From CAWBRT01 sp963696525 (GTDB lineage: Bacteria > Acidobacteriota > Terriglobia > Terriglobales > Acidobacteriaceae): a stretch of 64,000 nucleotides of DNA. The stretch is from assembly GCA_963696525.1 (NCBI GenBank), contig CAVOKO010000009.1, positions 1,612,001 to 1,676,000 of the forward strand, in the 5' to 3' direction. Under the pieces are notes generated by a model. That model was not told the origin of the DNA. It worked only from the letters and a program-made list of their open reading frames with translations, and did no database searches. Each line of letters starts with the position of its first letter. The stretch's first letter is position 1. The position numbers and the translations under genes were made by a program. Shown in pieces: positions 1 to 9,450 of this stretch.

Positions 1-1
1 C

Positions 2-331
2 TACCGGGAAACTCAATTGAAACCTACCGGGCTGGAACCGCTGTTCCCCCTCTGGGAGCTACCGACGGCGGCACTAGCTCATGACATGATCGCGGGTGGT
101 CTCCGCGCCAGGTTGGCCTGTGTGGATACGAAGCAATTGCCGGGTTCTTTCGTTGGCCGCGAATTCGATGCCGCTCTGTTACGTGATCTGCCGCCTGAAA
201 CAGACCCATGCGGAGAGCGTGGCGAGTTTCATACCTGTGTCTATGACGGGCCGATGTTCACGACCCCGGTGCGGTTGGAGGCTGGGGAAGTCGTTAACCG
301 GGATGGGTTCGCTTACGCTGATTTCAAATAG
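2..331 (+). CDS. Diphthine-ammonia ligase-like (adenine nucleotide alpha hydrolase), C-terminal part
   Basis: The reading frame is open from the window edge, so only the C-terminal ~109 residues are present. They match the end of the Dph6/adenine-nucleotide alpha-hydrolase family, which uses ATP to amidate a substrate carboxylate. The signatures are an EPLFPLW segment near the start and a GERGEFHTCVYDGPMF segment (about residues 71-86 of the visible part), corresponding to the family's GENGEFHT-VYDGP motif. The N-terminal PP-loop (SGGKDS) lies outside the window. Bacteria make no diphthamide, so the real substrate is unknown. The gene converges on the minus-strand XapX gene. Confidence 0.75.
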   Translation, partial: YRETQLKPTGLEPLFPLWELPTAALAHDMIAGGLRARLACVDTKQLPGSFVGREFDAALLRDLPPETDPCGERGEFHTCVYDGPMFTTPVRLEAGEVVNRDGFAYADFK

Positions 332-388
332 CCGACCTCCCGGACTAACGGTTTCGCAACCACCTCGATGCCCCAAGTATCGGTATGC

Positions 389-544
389 TTATCTAAGAAA
401 ATGTTCCACGCACCTGTAGCCAAGTGACATTGTAACCACCAATAATGCTCCCAAAATGGCATTCGGAGCGGGCGAAGGAATTCTAAAAAAACGACACCCC
501 GCGCCAATCAGAAATGCCAGCAAAAATCCGATGACAACTCTCAT
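389..544 (-). CDS. XapX domain (DUF1427) small membrane protein
   Basis: A 51-residue protein almost entirely made of two hydrophobic helices separated by an IPSPAPN turn, followed by GALLVV and LGY. This is the XapX/DUF1427 pattern of two helices around a PAP turn. I chose the ATG at 544 over a longer frame because GAGGAG lies 9 bases upstream and the family starts just before the first helix. It follows a broken YbaK/EbsC gene by ~50 bases on the same strand, so the two may be co-transcribed. Function unknown; the inner membrane is the expected location. Confidence 0.7.
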   Translation of the reverse strand: MRVVIGFLLAFLIGAGCRFFRIPSPAPNAILGALLVVTMSLGYRCVEHFLR

Positions 545-596
545 CTTTATTGCTCCTCTATTATAAAAGCAGGCGTTCTCGGTTCTTTGCCGGAGC

Positions 597-1081
597 TTAC
601 GGCCCTTCCCTCCGCAAATCGGCAATCACGGGCTTCACCAGATTGGCCCAGTCCTCCGGGCGCATTCGTATGCTGTGATAGTGCGATGCGGCACTGAAGA
701 CGATATATTCTCTTGTTAGCACTTCCTGATCCACGTACATCGGAAGCTGCGGCGAGACAAATTGCCAAAAGGCGGCACGCTGCCAACGGTACACCCGGTA
801 ACATGAAGGACGCGCTCAGGGTTGGCGAGAGCGATGTCCTTTTCCCCGAGCACAGCCTTCAATTTCCTCAGATCAACCCGGCGGTGACCTGAGACAACGC
901 ACTCGACAAGCTTCCCCGACCCGGCCGCGAAAACCAGCGTCTTTGCCGCATCCTCGATGTTGGTACCCCGAGAGCGCGCGGCTTCATTACTGGTATGGAC
1001 GTGCTCGTGCTCAAAGTGGTCGAATGGAATGCCGGAGCCCTCCAGGAGGGCGAGGATGCGGGTGTGCAGGGCTGGCTTCAT
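597..1081 (-). pseudogene. YbaK/EbsC-family aminoacyl-tRNA editing protein, frameshifted
   Basis: Residues 1-108 of the first frame follow the YbaK/EbsC (Cys-tRNA(Pro) deacylase-like) fold: an N-terminal helix, EHEHVHTS, the DAAKTLVF motif and the substrate-loop motif GCTVGSVPPFGNL. Family similarity then stops and resumes in another frame as PQLPMYVDQEVL...IVFSAASHYHSIRM...VKPVIADL, the normal C-terminal half. The two halves join with one missing base at about 752-760 (minus strand reading TTGTCTCGCCGC). As written, translation from the ATG at 1081 ends at 716 with ~13 wrong residues. A sequencing or assembly indel is an alternative to a true lesion. Confidence 0.8.
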
Positions 1082-1280
1082 TCTGGGATTTACTCGGCGC
1101 TCAACTCCGCCGCAACACGAATCTCGTCACATCCATTCCCGACGTAGATGACTTCCGATTCCTGACGCAGGAGCCTCCTCTTCTTCCACCATGATGCCCT
1201 ACATTTCGTGACACTAGAAAGCTCGCTCTTGGCTAAACCCGTTACCGGACGAAAGGACGAATCTCACAATCCCCACTGGA

Positions 1281-1670
1281 TTATGCGTAGTCAATCGGGT
1301 TCTTCTCCAGCCAGCGCGAATCCCGTGCGGCGTCGATATTTTTCTTGGCGCCCCGAGCCATGTCTCCCGTCAAGTGCCGGGTACCCCAAGCCATCCCCGT
1401 ACTGAAACCGATTGCCGCTCCGAGCAGGCTTGCTCCCAGTACCGCACTATAGTGAGGCTTGCGCCTGTGTCCAAGGGATGCGCCTAGCGCACCGACGTAA
1501 GCGCCGATCACAGTGGGCATCCATGAGTCGCGAACTGAATCAATCAGGGCTGATGTAATGGGGGCGCAGGCGAGGGTCTTATTCTGTGCCGAATGCGCGC
1601 CCTCCAAACCAGAGCGAATTAGACTGCGGCCGTAATCGATGTTGGATTTTATCCATTCGAGAGTTGTCAT
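1281..1670 (-). CDS. Small membrane protein with Gly/Ala-rich hairpin, unknown function
   Basis: A 129-residue protein I do not recognise. After a soluble N-terminus (MTTLEWIKSNIDYGRSLIR) come two Gly/Ala-rich hydrophobic stretches at about residues 52-66 and 76-93, spaced like a glycine-zipper hairpin, then a charged C-terminal tail (KKNIDAARDSRWLEKN). The ATG at 1670 is preferred over an in-frame start at 1721 because AGAGG sits about ten bases upstream and the extra residues look non-coding. It stands alone. Membrane association is inferred from hydrophobicity only. Confidence 0.5.
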   Translation of the reverse strand: MTTLEWIKSNIDYGRSLIRSGLEGAHSAQNKTLACAPITSALIDSVRDSWMPTVIGAYVGALGASLGHRRKPHYSAVLGASLLGAAIGFSTGMAWGTRHLTGDMARGAKKNIDAARDSRWLEKNPIDYA

Positions 1671-2374
1671 TATGAATTTAGCCTCTTTTTGACCAAAGTG
1701 AAGCTCCCGTTGATGCAGCACACGACAGCGAGGGCGCCTCCTTCCATTTCAATCTATCTTAGTCGGAATCTCCTTTTTTAACTCTGAATCGCAAGAATTA
1801 AGGGCCAAAAAAATCAGCCGGCGACGCCGACCATGACTTGGTCCAGTCCGGCCGATTATATACGGCACGGCGCTGAGCGGAATTCAGCCAACGTAAGGTA
1901 TAGGCGCTTTTCCGTCTCACTGCTCTGTTTCTTGAATACGTCACACCGTATCTTTTTTGCCACACGGCAATGAACAAATCTTTACCGTTTAGATTTTCCT
2001 TCGTGTTGGCCCGAATGAATACACCTGTGGTTGTCTAACATGCTGGCATGGGGCTGGAATGGCTTTTCTTGCTCTGCCGTAACTATTACGGTAAGTTGGG
2101 TCCCCCATAGCAAGGCAGGATTTCCCTCATGGGGTACCACAGACAGCCAAACTTTCGAGCATAAGCTTGTAAACTATTGATTATATTTAGGTTGGGCTCG
2201 CCATGGAGAGGAGTTTTGGACCTGCGGTCCCCTGTCCAGAATTCGCGTTTCTGTGCTCCTGCCCGTGTATTTTCAATGATATAAGGTCATCTCATTCCTT
2301 CTCATTTCTACGTGCCATTCTGTGGCTTATGGGCAACCCTGAATTGAGTGAACCCCAAGCGGCGGAGTATCCCT
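1671..2374. other. Intergenic stretch, no gene recognised
   Basis: About 700 bases without a supportable gene. It holds a hairpin followed by a T-run on the minus strand (1806-1857) and a short perfect palindrome at 2077-2091 (CCGTAA-cta-TTACGG). The small plus-strand frame at 2203-2439 has no family resemblance and overlaps the opposite-strand gene end. Confidence 0.6.
1806..1857 (-). terminator. Candidate Rho-independent terminator
   Basis: On the minus strand AATCGGCCGG (1857-1848) pairs with CCGGCTGATT (1821-1812; one mismatch), with an inner GACC/GGTC stem, followed directly by a run of T. This is the geometry of an intrinsic terminator. It lies ~520 bases beyond the stop of the zinc-ribbon gene at 2375, so assignment to that transcript is uncertain. 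Confidence 0.35.
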
Positions 2375-2728
2375 TTAGTGCTTCGAGAGTTCACAATTCA
2401 GCGCCTCCGTTTCGGGAGAGCTTGTTTCAGGCCCTCTGACGGGAGCAATTTTGCATGAGTCGCCAGTCCCTCCAACCGGAGTGTTGTCCCCCGCTTGCAA
2501 AGGCATCTCTAGCGCAATGCCGCTGACTGGATGCCCGGCGAGGAAGTCATCCACAAATCGGTGGACACACTTCTGTCCGCAGAGGTGCTTCATGGACGGA
2601 CGCACGCTGTTCAACCTGCCCCAAGCGCCTATCCTGAGAGTCCCCTTTTGTTCGAATGCCATGAACCAATGGTTTGCCTCAAACTTGTGCACTCCGCAGA
2701 CGTCGCAAGTAACGGTTTGCCGAATCAT
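2375..2728 (-). CDS. Small zinc-ribbon-like protein, unknown function
   Basis: A 117-residue protein with two cysteine pairs, C8-x2-C11 (TCDVCG) and C50-x3-C54 (CGQKC), spaced by a short beta-like segment containing NHW. This suggests one bound zinc in a rubredoxin-type knuckle or treble-clef arrangement. The C-terminal ~35 residues are low complexity and probably disordered. The ATG at 2728 has GAGG eight bases upstream and begins just before the first Cys pair. The frame is open to 2872, so a start up to 48 residues earlier is possible. No neighbour suggests a role. Confidence 0.55.
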   Translation of the reverse strand: MIRQTVTCDVCGVHKFEANHWFMAFEQKGTLRIGAWGRLNSVRPSMKHLCGQKCVHRFVDDFLAGHPVSGIALEMPLQAGDNTPVGGTGDSCKIAPVRGPETSSPETEALNCELSKH

Positions 2729-3280
2729 TTCCGCAACCTCGCGCAGCAAACGATAAAAAACTGCCCTTTTAATCTTAGCGGCAATCGAGTCCGGCGGTGA
2801 GACCCAAAAGGGAGGGGGGAAATCACGCTTTAGTCGTCTGCCCAAAGTCACGTCATGGCCAGCCGCGCTCAAGATCTAACTCTCAAACACAAAGTAGACG
2901 TGGGCCTCACGACCCCCAGCTTGACTAATCTTGTCTCTCACATCGAGATTTTCAAATACAGCTCGTGGTTGGCACCGTATATCGCCCTTGCGCGAACCCC
3001 CGCTGAGAGATTGGTCGATTCGTTAATCCCCACCCAACCATCGGGCTAAAATCAAATTGCACCGGCAGGGGTCTAGGAGTCAGCTGAGTCGCGCAAATGT
3101 CGACCTAAAATGACCTTTTCACGATGGGTGCGACGAGGGACTTTCCCGTGTATCCAAACAGAACAGGAAGCAAACTAAAGGCCCTGAGCCGCCGATAACG
3201 GCAGCTCAAGACCTAGATGCATCCCACGCAATACGCCAAGTCGACAACACAAACCGCCGAGCGGCCAACGAAATGCTCGT
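2729..3280. other. Intergenic stretch, no gene recognised
   Basis: About 550 bases between the zinc-ribbon gene start and the MHS transporter stop. Apart from the possible N-terminal extension of the upstream frame (to 2872), I see no coding pattern, RNA or repeat. Confidence 0.5.
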
Positions 3281-4615
3281 CTACCGAAGCGGCTTGTTGA
3301 ATGTTTCCGGTAACGATGCAATGGTGATCAGAGAAACAACTATAGCAGCCATCATATAAAACGAAGGAGAGGCACTATTATGGGTCAGCTTAACTAGGTA
3401 CGCACAATAGAAAGGCCCCATTCCACCTGCCAACGCCGCCATGACGTTATAGCCGATAAGAGTAGACATCCGCACCTGCGTCGGGAACATCTCCGCAATG
3501 AAAGCCACGCCGGGCCCGGAAAACATCGATTGGAACAAACAAAGCGCAAATTGCGCAATCAATACCTTGACGAAGGTGCCTTCCCTCATATAAGCGAAGA
3601 TTGGATACGTGAACAATATGTAACAAAAACAAGAAGTAAATAGCACGCGCTTGCGACCGATCTTGTCCGAAAGATGCCCCATTAACGGAGTGAGAATGAT
3701 GAACATCATACAGGTGAACAAGTTTGTAAGTAGCGCAAGGTTTAAGGGTAACTTCAGAGTTGTAGCGATATAGGTCGGCATGAAGCTCAGCACAAGGTAA
3801 AAGCCTGCATTCCACCCTGTTGATAGTCCGGCAGCCTGTAAGACACCGAGCCAATTATCTTTGAGCGACGTTAGAACGGGATTCTTAAGAACCTGCTTCT
3901 TTTCTTCCGCCTCTACGAACGATGGCGTATCCTCAATCTTGGTTCGAATAAACCAGCCTACATAGCCAAGGAAAGCACTGCCGACGGTGAATGGAATCCG
4001 CCATCCCCAGGTGTTCAAACTCGCTTTGCTTAGGGTACTCGTTAAGATGAACCCGACCAACGCACCTATCATAAATCCGACTACGGCGCCAGCCTGCTGC
4101 CAGGATCCAAGAAAACCTCGCCCCTTGCTCTTCGCGTATTCGACCAGGAAAGCAGTGCCCGCGCCCCACTCGCCACCCGTCGCCAACCCTTGAATAAGGC
4201 GGCAGCCTGTCAGAATAATTGGCGCAGCTATGCCGATCGATGCGTACGATGGGATAAGGCCAATACACGCAGTAGCAATAGCCATGAGGCCAATAGTCCA
4301 GGCGAGGGCAATCTTACGTCCATACTTGTCGCCAACATGCCCAAAAATAACAGAGCCCATGGGTCGCATCACAAAGCCGACGCCGAAAACCAGCAGGGTC
4401 AGCAATATGCTGATGACCGGATCTTTCGCGGGAAAAAATATAGAAGAAAGGATGGGAGCGAGAGTACCGTAGATGCCATAGTCGAACCATTCTAAAATCT
4501 GGCCGGCTATTCCAGCCCCTACAGCGCGCAGCCTCTTATTTGCGAGATCGCGTTCCTTATTGATGTTTGCCTGTTCAGTGGCTTGCGACGGCTCTACTCC
4601 CTTAACGATGCTCAT
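3281..4615 (-). CDS. MFS transporter, metabolite:H+ symporter (MHS) family
   Basis: A 444-residue permease of the MHS branch of the major facilitator superfamily, which imports organic acids or osmolytes with protons (relatives are ShiA, ProP and KgtP). Family marks are the LEWFDYGIYG helix near residue 41, MRPMG at 83-87, and the loop 2-3 motif GHVGDKYGRK at 92-101. The second half repeats the motif as GHLSDKIGRKRV. Twelve helices are expected. The ATG at 4615 has GGAGAGAG just upstream. It follows the LarA-like gene by 65 bases on the same strand, so a hydroxy-acid substrate is a reasonable inference. Confidence 0.85.
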   Translation of the reverse strand: MSIVKGVEPSQATEQANINKERDLANKRLRAVGAGIAGQILEWFDYGIYGTLAPILSSIFFPAKDPVISILLTLLVFGVGFVMRPMGSVIFGHVGDKYGRKIALAWTIGLMAIATACIGLIPSYASIGIAAPIILTGCRLIQGLATGGEWGAGTAFLVEYAKSKGRGFLGSWQQAGAVVGFMIGALVGFILTSTLSKASLNTWGWRIPFTVGSAFLGYVGWFIRTKIEDTPSFVEAEEKKQVLKNPVLTSLKDNWLGVLQAAGLSTGWNAGFYLVLSFMPTYIATTLKLPLNLALLTNLFTCMMFIILTPLMGHLSDKIGRKRVLFTSCFCYILFTYPIFAYMREGTFVKVLIAQFALCLFQSMFSGPGVAFIAEMFPTQVRMSTLIGYNVMAALAGGMGPFYCAYLVKLTHNSASPSFYMMAAIVVSLITIASLPETFNKPLR

Positions 4616-4680
4616 AGCTCTCTCCGTGGTTTAATGTATACATGCAACCGTACCGCATCTCATCATGCAAAGCGTCGCAC

Positions 4681-5982
4681 TTAAGTGGCCGCCGAACCCT
4701 TGAGTGCGGCCGGTTTGAGCACTCGTTCCCGCACATACGGAATCGTCAGTGAACCAAACGGCAGCACAGCAACCCGGGCACCTGGCTTGTCCTTTAGTAA
4801 TTCGAACAGCTTGGTTTCCACGTCGCGGATTGGAATATACTTGCCCTTTCGCACGGTTTCGTCGTCAAGGCTAGAGTACAGGTAGCATTCAGCTTTAGTT
4901 TGAATGTTTGCTTGAGACTGGACGACCCACTGATCAAACACCCGAAATGATGGATCGTTGATCATTTCGAGCAAATCCTTCGCTGTATCTCGCATTTGAA
5001 TTATCTGGCCGTAATTGCCATGACTGGGCACTCCGTCGGAACATTCAGAGGCGCTGATGATTGCGCCACCCTCTCGCACAATACATGCTGCCGCACTCAT
5101 TCCCTTCACGGTCTGGTAAAGATTCTGATCAAGCGGGTACCCTGAGTTCGTGGTGATGACAATATCGAATGGATCGTCAACGCCGTACATGGCGGTGTCT
5201 TTGACGAATTGACAGCCGGTCCGGTGGGCAGTGATCACGTCGCCGGCAAACACATTCGTGATATCTTTATTGCCATTCAATGTGACATTCAACATGAAAT
5301 CCGGTCTTGCCATCATGCAGTTCTGCGTTGCTGCATCTTGCACCACGTTTCCATCCAGGATGCCCCATGTCGAATTCGCATGGCCGATCATGAAAGCGTT
5401 GTGAAAATCTAGAATGGTGTTAATTCCAGCTATACCGGGATTAATTCCTTTCGGGCCACCGGAAAAGCCCGCGTAGAGATGGGGCTCAATAAAACCGGTG
5501 ACAATCTTGAAGGTACGCTCAACATAGGTTTTGTTGAAAAATACTTCTGTATTGTAACTATTGCGGCCAACGTGACTAAGCTTGCTGTCGTCAAACGCGT
5601 CGTGGTTCTCCACTCTTACGCTATCTATCACCTCTTTACCTAACATGGCGATGAGTTCTTCGCGAGTGTTTGCCCGATGAGAGCCTACTCCATTGATAAT
5701 TACGAAGTTGTCTTTCGGAACGTAGCTAAGTTCTTCCAGAAGCCACGGCACTAACTTGTGGCTGGGGAGCGGGCGGGTGATATCGGAAATCACGATGGCG
5801 ACCGTATCGGAGGCGTTTACCATTTCCCGCAAGGGTGGTGTTCCAATTGGATTCCGCAGAGCTGCCAGCACTGTTCCGTGCTCATCGTTCAGCCCATGCA
5901 GTTCGCGCGGTTCAATGATCAATGCATTCTCAGGCACATTGATTTCAATGCTTTTCCTGCCGTAAGCTAACTTGACCTTCAT
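4681..5982 (-). CDS. larA: LarA-family nickel-dependent lactate racemase/epimerase
   Basis: A 433-residue protein of the LarA family (DUF2088), which inverts the 2-hydroxy carbon of lactate-like acids using a lysine-tethered nickel pincer cofactor. The catalytic set known from Lactiplantibacillus plantarum LarA (His108, His174, Lys184, His200) appears at a constant offset of six: H102 (GVGSHRANT), H168 (EPHLYAGFSGG), K178 (GGPKGINPG) and H194. Length matches full LarA. The ATG at 5982 has GAGGGA at normal spacing; an in-frame GTG at 5991 sits on top of that site. No larB, larC or larE is visible here. The downstream MHS transporter probably imports its substrate, which need not be lactate. 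Confidence 0.85.
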   Translation of the reverse strand: MKVKLAYGRKSIEINVPENALIIEPRELHGLNDEHGTVLAALRNPIGTPPLREMVNASDTVAIVISDITRPLPSHKLVPWLLEELSYVPKDNFVIINGVGSHRANTREELIAMLGKEVIDSVRVENHDAFDDSKLSHVGRNSYNTEVFFNKTYVERTFKIVTGFIEPHLYAGFSGGPKGINPGIAGINTILDFHNAFMIGHANSTWGILDGNVVQDAATQNCMMARPDFMLNVTLNGNKDITNVFAGDVITAHRTGCQFVKDTAMYGVDDPFDIVITTNSGYPLDQNLYQTVKGMSAAACIVREGGAIISASECSDGVPSHGNYGQIIQMRDTAKDLLEMINDPSFRVFDQWVVQSQANIQTKAECYLYSSLDDETVRKGKYIPIRDVETKLFELLKDKPGARVAVLPFGSLTIPYVRERVLKPAALKGSAAT

Positions 5983-6517
5983 TGGGAACACTCCCTCGGT
6001 ATGCCGATTGATTCTTAGTCATTAATTCTCTTTATCGCTCTCCGCGCCACAGCGTTGATCCCCGCACCGTCTTCGGAAGCCCGATGCCGCAATAGAGTGC
6101 AATCAAACTTCAGGCTTCCTGGTGGTCGCCAAATCATGTTACGAGGGAACGCAATCTACAGAAACCGTCTCGCGCTGCGATCGCGCTTTGCACCGGCGCA
6201 GCAAACAAGTTGTTCGAGATCAATCGTTAAGGGTACTGCGGGTTGTAACTTGTTTCAACATCTTTATCGCGGCCTTCGACGTCTCCATTGACGATGTAAC
6301 AGGAGCTGCTGGAGGCGCATGTCGCACCGGCTTCTAAAATGACGTGAGGGCGCTGTTTTTCGTGTTGCGGGGGGTGCTGACGTGCTGTAGAGTAGCCAAA
6401 TCAACGACTTAACTGATGTCGACACATAGTGCTCGAAGGAATGTCAGCAAAGGGGTTTGTCACTCGATATGGGGTGACAGATCGGACTCGGTGTCAACAG
6501 TGCAGGGGAGGACCACC
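5983..6517. other. Divergent intergenic region between larA-like and UroD-family genes
   Basis: About 535 bases separating two divergently read genes, so it should contain both promoters. I could not pick convincing -35/-10 pairs or an operator. An in-frame extension of the UroD-like gene back to 6416 is open but lacks family similarity and a ribosome site. Confidence 0.5.
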
Positions 6518-7630
6518 ATGTACGACGGGAAACCGAATTTTGACCGCGTCATTAAGACGTTAAAACACATGGAGCCCGACAGAGTGCCGATGCTGGAGGC
6601 GGCTGTCGACTATGAGATCATGAGCCAATTTCTCGGTCGAAAGGTGTCTGACTCGGACATTGAATCTCAGGTTGAGTTTTGGACTAAAGCAGGCTACGAC
6701 CATATACCGTTGACGGTCGGAATGATGCAGCCGGGAAAGGTTACAGAGAACTCGGCGATTTCCAAGTTTTTGCGGGATGTTGTGCTTCGGGACACGGTGG
6801 ATCAACAAAAGAATCAAGCGTGGAACCTGGAAAGAAGGTCCCAAGGGGCATCCTCCGCAATTATCGTGAACGAGAGTGACGTGAGATCGTTCCCGTGGGA
6901 GCAGGCGGCGAGGGACTTGGACTTTTCGAAGTTTTATACCGTCCAAAAGTATCTTCCCGAAAACATGAAAATTATCGCCATGTCGGGCAAGATTTTTACC
7001 CTGACTTGGATGCTGATGGGCTTCGAGAACTTCGGCATCAATCTGGCGGCAAACCCAGGCATCGTCGAGCAGGTATTCAAAAGAGTTGCCGAAATCCAGT
7101 ACACGGCATTAAGCGAGATCGTGAAGATCCCCAATGTGGCGGCGGTATGGGCAGTCGACGATTTGGCATTTAAGACGGGTCCGATGATCAGCCCCAAAAT
7201 GTTCCGTCGGTATGTGTTTCCCTGGTACAAAAAATTCGGTGAGATCTGCCGCGAAAATAACCTTTACTTTTTCTTTCACTCCGACGGTGTGGTGTGGCAG
7301 TTGATCGAAGACTTTATTGATGCCGGGGTGGACGCTTTGCACCCAATTGATCCGACTTGCATGGATATTTTGGAAGTCAAGAAAAAGTACGGAGATCGTT
7401 TGACCTTGATCGGTAATGTGTCCAACGAGATGCTCATGAACGGAACGCCCACAGACATAGCTAACAGGACTAGAGAATTGATCTCGACTCTCGCGCCCGG
7501 CGGAGGCTATTGCCTATCTTCCGGCAATTCCGTTCCGGATTGGGCAAACTTTGAAAACTATAAAGCGATGATTGAGACTGTGAAAAGGTACGGATCATAT
7601 CCGATCCGAATCGAACTAGAAGCGCTTTAG
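6518..7630 (+). CDS. Uroporphyrinogen decarboxylase (UroD)-family protein, methyltransferase-like
   Basis: A 370-residue UroD-fold protein of the wider family that includes corrinoid methyltransferases of O-demethylation and methylamine metabolism, not classical HemE. Supporting segments are RVPMLEAAVDYEIM near the N-terminus, the FFFHSDGVVW strand, LHPIDPTCMDILEVKKKYGD, LIGNVSNEMLMNGTP, and the C-terminal GGGYCLSSGNSVPDWANFEN. The start is the ATG at 6518, six bases after GGGGAGG. No corrinoid protein or reductive activase lies nearby, so the methyl donor is unknown. It is divergent from the LarA/MHS pair. Confidence 0.75.
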   Translation: MYDGKPNFDRVIKTLKHMEPDRVPMLEAAVDYEIMSQFLGRKVSDSDIESQVEFWTKAGYDHIPLTVGMMQPGKVTENSAISKFLRDVVLRDTVDQQKNQAWNLERRSQGASSAIIVNESDVRSFPWEQAARDLDFSKFYTVQKYLPENMKIIAMSGKIFTLTWMLMGFENFGINLAANPGIVEQVFKRVAEIQYTALSEIVKIPNVAAVWAVDDLAFKTGPMISPKMFRRYVFPWYKKFGEICRENNLYFFFHSDGVVWQLIEDFIDAGVDALHPIDPTCMDILEVKKKYGDRLTLIGNVSNEMLMNGTPTDIANRTRELISTLAPGGGYCLSSGNSVPDWANFENYKAMIETVKRYGSYPIRIELEAL

Positions 7631-7863
7631 CGTATTGGTGGCGGGGCGACCAGCGGACAAGATCGAGGCTCCCGGTGCGAGGACCGACGTCTCAATGCCA
7701 GGCAGGTCTGCTAACCACCAAGCCTACGGCCCAGACTGATAATGTTTGAGCTAAGGGAGCGCGACAAATAGAGCGGTGCCTTGAATGGATTGTTGTTGCA
7801 CAATGGTCGATTGTCGGCGCATAATCGGCAACATTTATCTTGATATCTAGAGGCGTAAGTGAG

Positions 7864-9450
7864 ATGAGAACGACCACATCATTGAAGATTATAACGGTGT
7901 TTTGTCTGTTAGCAATGTTAGCCCTGAGCGCGTTTGCTTCTTCAGATAACATAACCTCTGGTTCTAATGCAAACATAGACATACTCACATTCGAAAAGAG
8001 TATTCAGGAAATACATGATGATCTGGTCGGGGGTCGTTATACCTCACATGACCTAGTGATTGCCTACATGAAGCGCATTGCAGCGTTGGACAAGGATGGT
8101 CCTAAACTCAACAGCATCTTGGAAATGAATCCCGAAGCGCTCCTTTTGGCCGATGCTTGTGATGCCGAGCGGAGGGCTGGCAAGGCTCATGGTTTATTGC
8201 ATGGCATCCCTGTATTGATAAAGGATAATATTGATACCGCTGACATGATGCACACGTCCGCCGGTTCATTGGCGTTGAAAGATCACTATGCAAGTAAAGA
8301 CTCCTTCGTAGCTCAACGTCTACGTCAAGCCGGAGCGATCATTCTTGGAAAAACCAACATGACCGAATGGGCTAATTGGATGTCGACCAAAATGCCGGGT
8401 GGCTACAGCTCGTTAGGTGGGCAAGTTCTTAGTGCCTATGACCCTAGCTTCCCTGTTCGCGGTTCCAGCACCGGTTCAGCCGTTGCTGTGTCTGCTAATT
8501 TTATTGCCGCAGCGGTAGGGACTGAGACATCTGGGTCTATCATTCATCCCGCCTATTGGGCATCTGTCGTTGGCATTAAGCCCACTGTTGGTTTAATAAG
8601 TCGTAGCGGCATAATTCCCCTTGCGACGGACCAGGATACGGCGGGGCCTATAGCTCGCACGGTAGCTGATGCTGCTGTGATGCTGAATGTTTTGGCCGGC
8701 GTTGATCCGACGGACCCAGCTACTTTGGTTGCAGCCGGTAAAATCCCAAAAGATTATTCAGCCTTTTTGAAGAAAGATGGATTGCGGGGCGCGCATATTG
8801 GCGTGAGCCGTCAGCTCTTCGGTCAAATGGGTGATGAACAGGTAGTATTATTTGACAGGGTGCTGAATGAAATGAGGAGCGCCGGTGCGGTAGTTATTGA
8901 CCCGGTAGCCATGCCCATAGATGAGTTACTGGGAACCAACTGGCAAGACAGTAAAACCATGCTGTACGAATTCAAACCGGCCATCAACAATTACTTAAAA
9001 GGCATCGAACCACATATTCCCATTCATTCTCTTAGCGATGTTATTTCGTTCAACAATCAAGATACGGAAAAACGCGCACGCTATGGTCAAAACATATTAG
9101 AAAAAGCGGATATGACTAGCGGATCATTAGCTGAGCCGGAATATATTCAAGAGCACCTACGTGACTTGCGTCTTGCTCGCGGCGGCATTGATTATGCACT
9201 CCGTGAATATAACCTGGATGCGATTATTTTCCCTCCCTTGAATAACACAATGATAAGTGGTGTTATTCTTGAAGCCAGAGCCGGTTACCCCGCCATAATT
9301 CTACCGGCAGGGTACCTAAAAGACGGTAAGCCCTTCGCTTTTATGTTGGTAGCCTCTGCTTGGCAGGAGCCAAAGCTTATTTCTTTAGCCTATGCTTACG
9401 AACAACAAACGCATCATCGGCAGCCTCCCACACTTCCTGTGGTGCACTGA
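7864..9450 (+). CDS. Secreted amidase (amidase signature family)
   Basis: A 528-residue amidase-signature enzyme preceded by a Sec signal peptide (hydrophobic core at residues 9-25, cleavage near AFASS), so it should act in the periplasm or outside the cell. The Ser-cisSer-Lys triad is visible: K120 (VLIKDNID), S201/S202 (RGSSTGSAV) and S225 (GTETSGSIIHPA). Family members hydrolyse carboxamides and some peptide or cell-wall amides; the substrate cannot be read from sequence. GAGG lies ten bases before the ATG at 7864. The gene uses more A/T-ending codons than the efflux genes further on, which hints at transfer. Confidence 0.85.
   Translation: MRTTTSLKIITVFCLLAMLALSAFASSDNITSGSNANIDILTFEKSIQEIHDDLVGGRYTSHDLVIAYMKRIAALDKDGPKLNSILEMNPEALLLADACDAERRAGKAHGLLHGIPVLIKDNIDTADMMHTSAGSLALKDHYASKDSFVAQRLRQAGAIILGKTNMTEWANWMSTKMPGGYSSLGGQVLSAYDPSFPVRGSSTGSAVAVSANFIAAAVGTETSGSIIHPAYWASVVGIKPTVGLISRSGIIPLATDQDTAGPIARTVADAAVMLNVLAGVDPTDPATLVAAGKIPKDYSAFLKKDGLRGAHIGVSRQLFGQMGDEQVVLFDRVLNEMRSAGAVVIDPVAMPIDELLGTNWQDSKTMLYEFKPAINNYLKGIEPHIPIHSLSDVISFNNQDTEKRARYGQNILEKADMTSGSLAEPEYIQEHLRDLRLARGGIDYALREYNLDAIIFPPLNNTMISGVILEARAGYPAIILPAGYLKDGKPFAFMLVASAWQEPKLISLAYAYEQQTHHRQPPTLPVVH

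Noticed and set aside
2077..2091. Palindrome CCGTAA-cta-TTACGG as an operator
   Set aside because: It is perfect but short, single, and lies in a gene-free stretch far from any gene start it could control.
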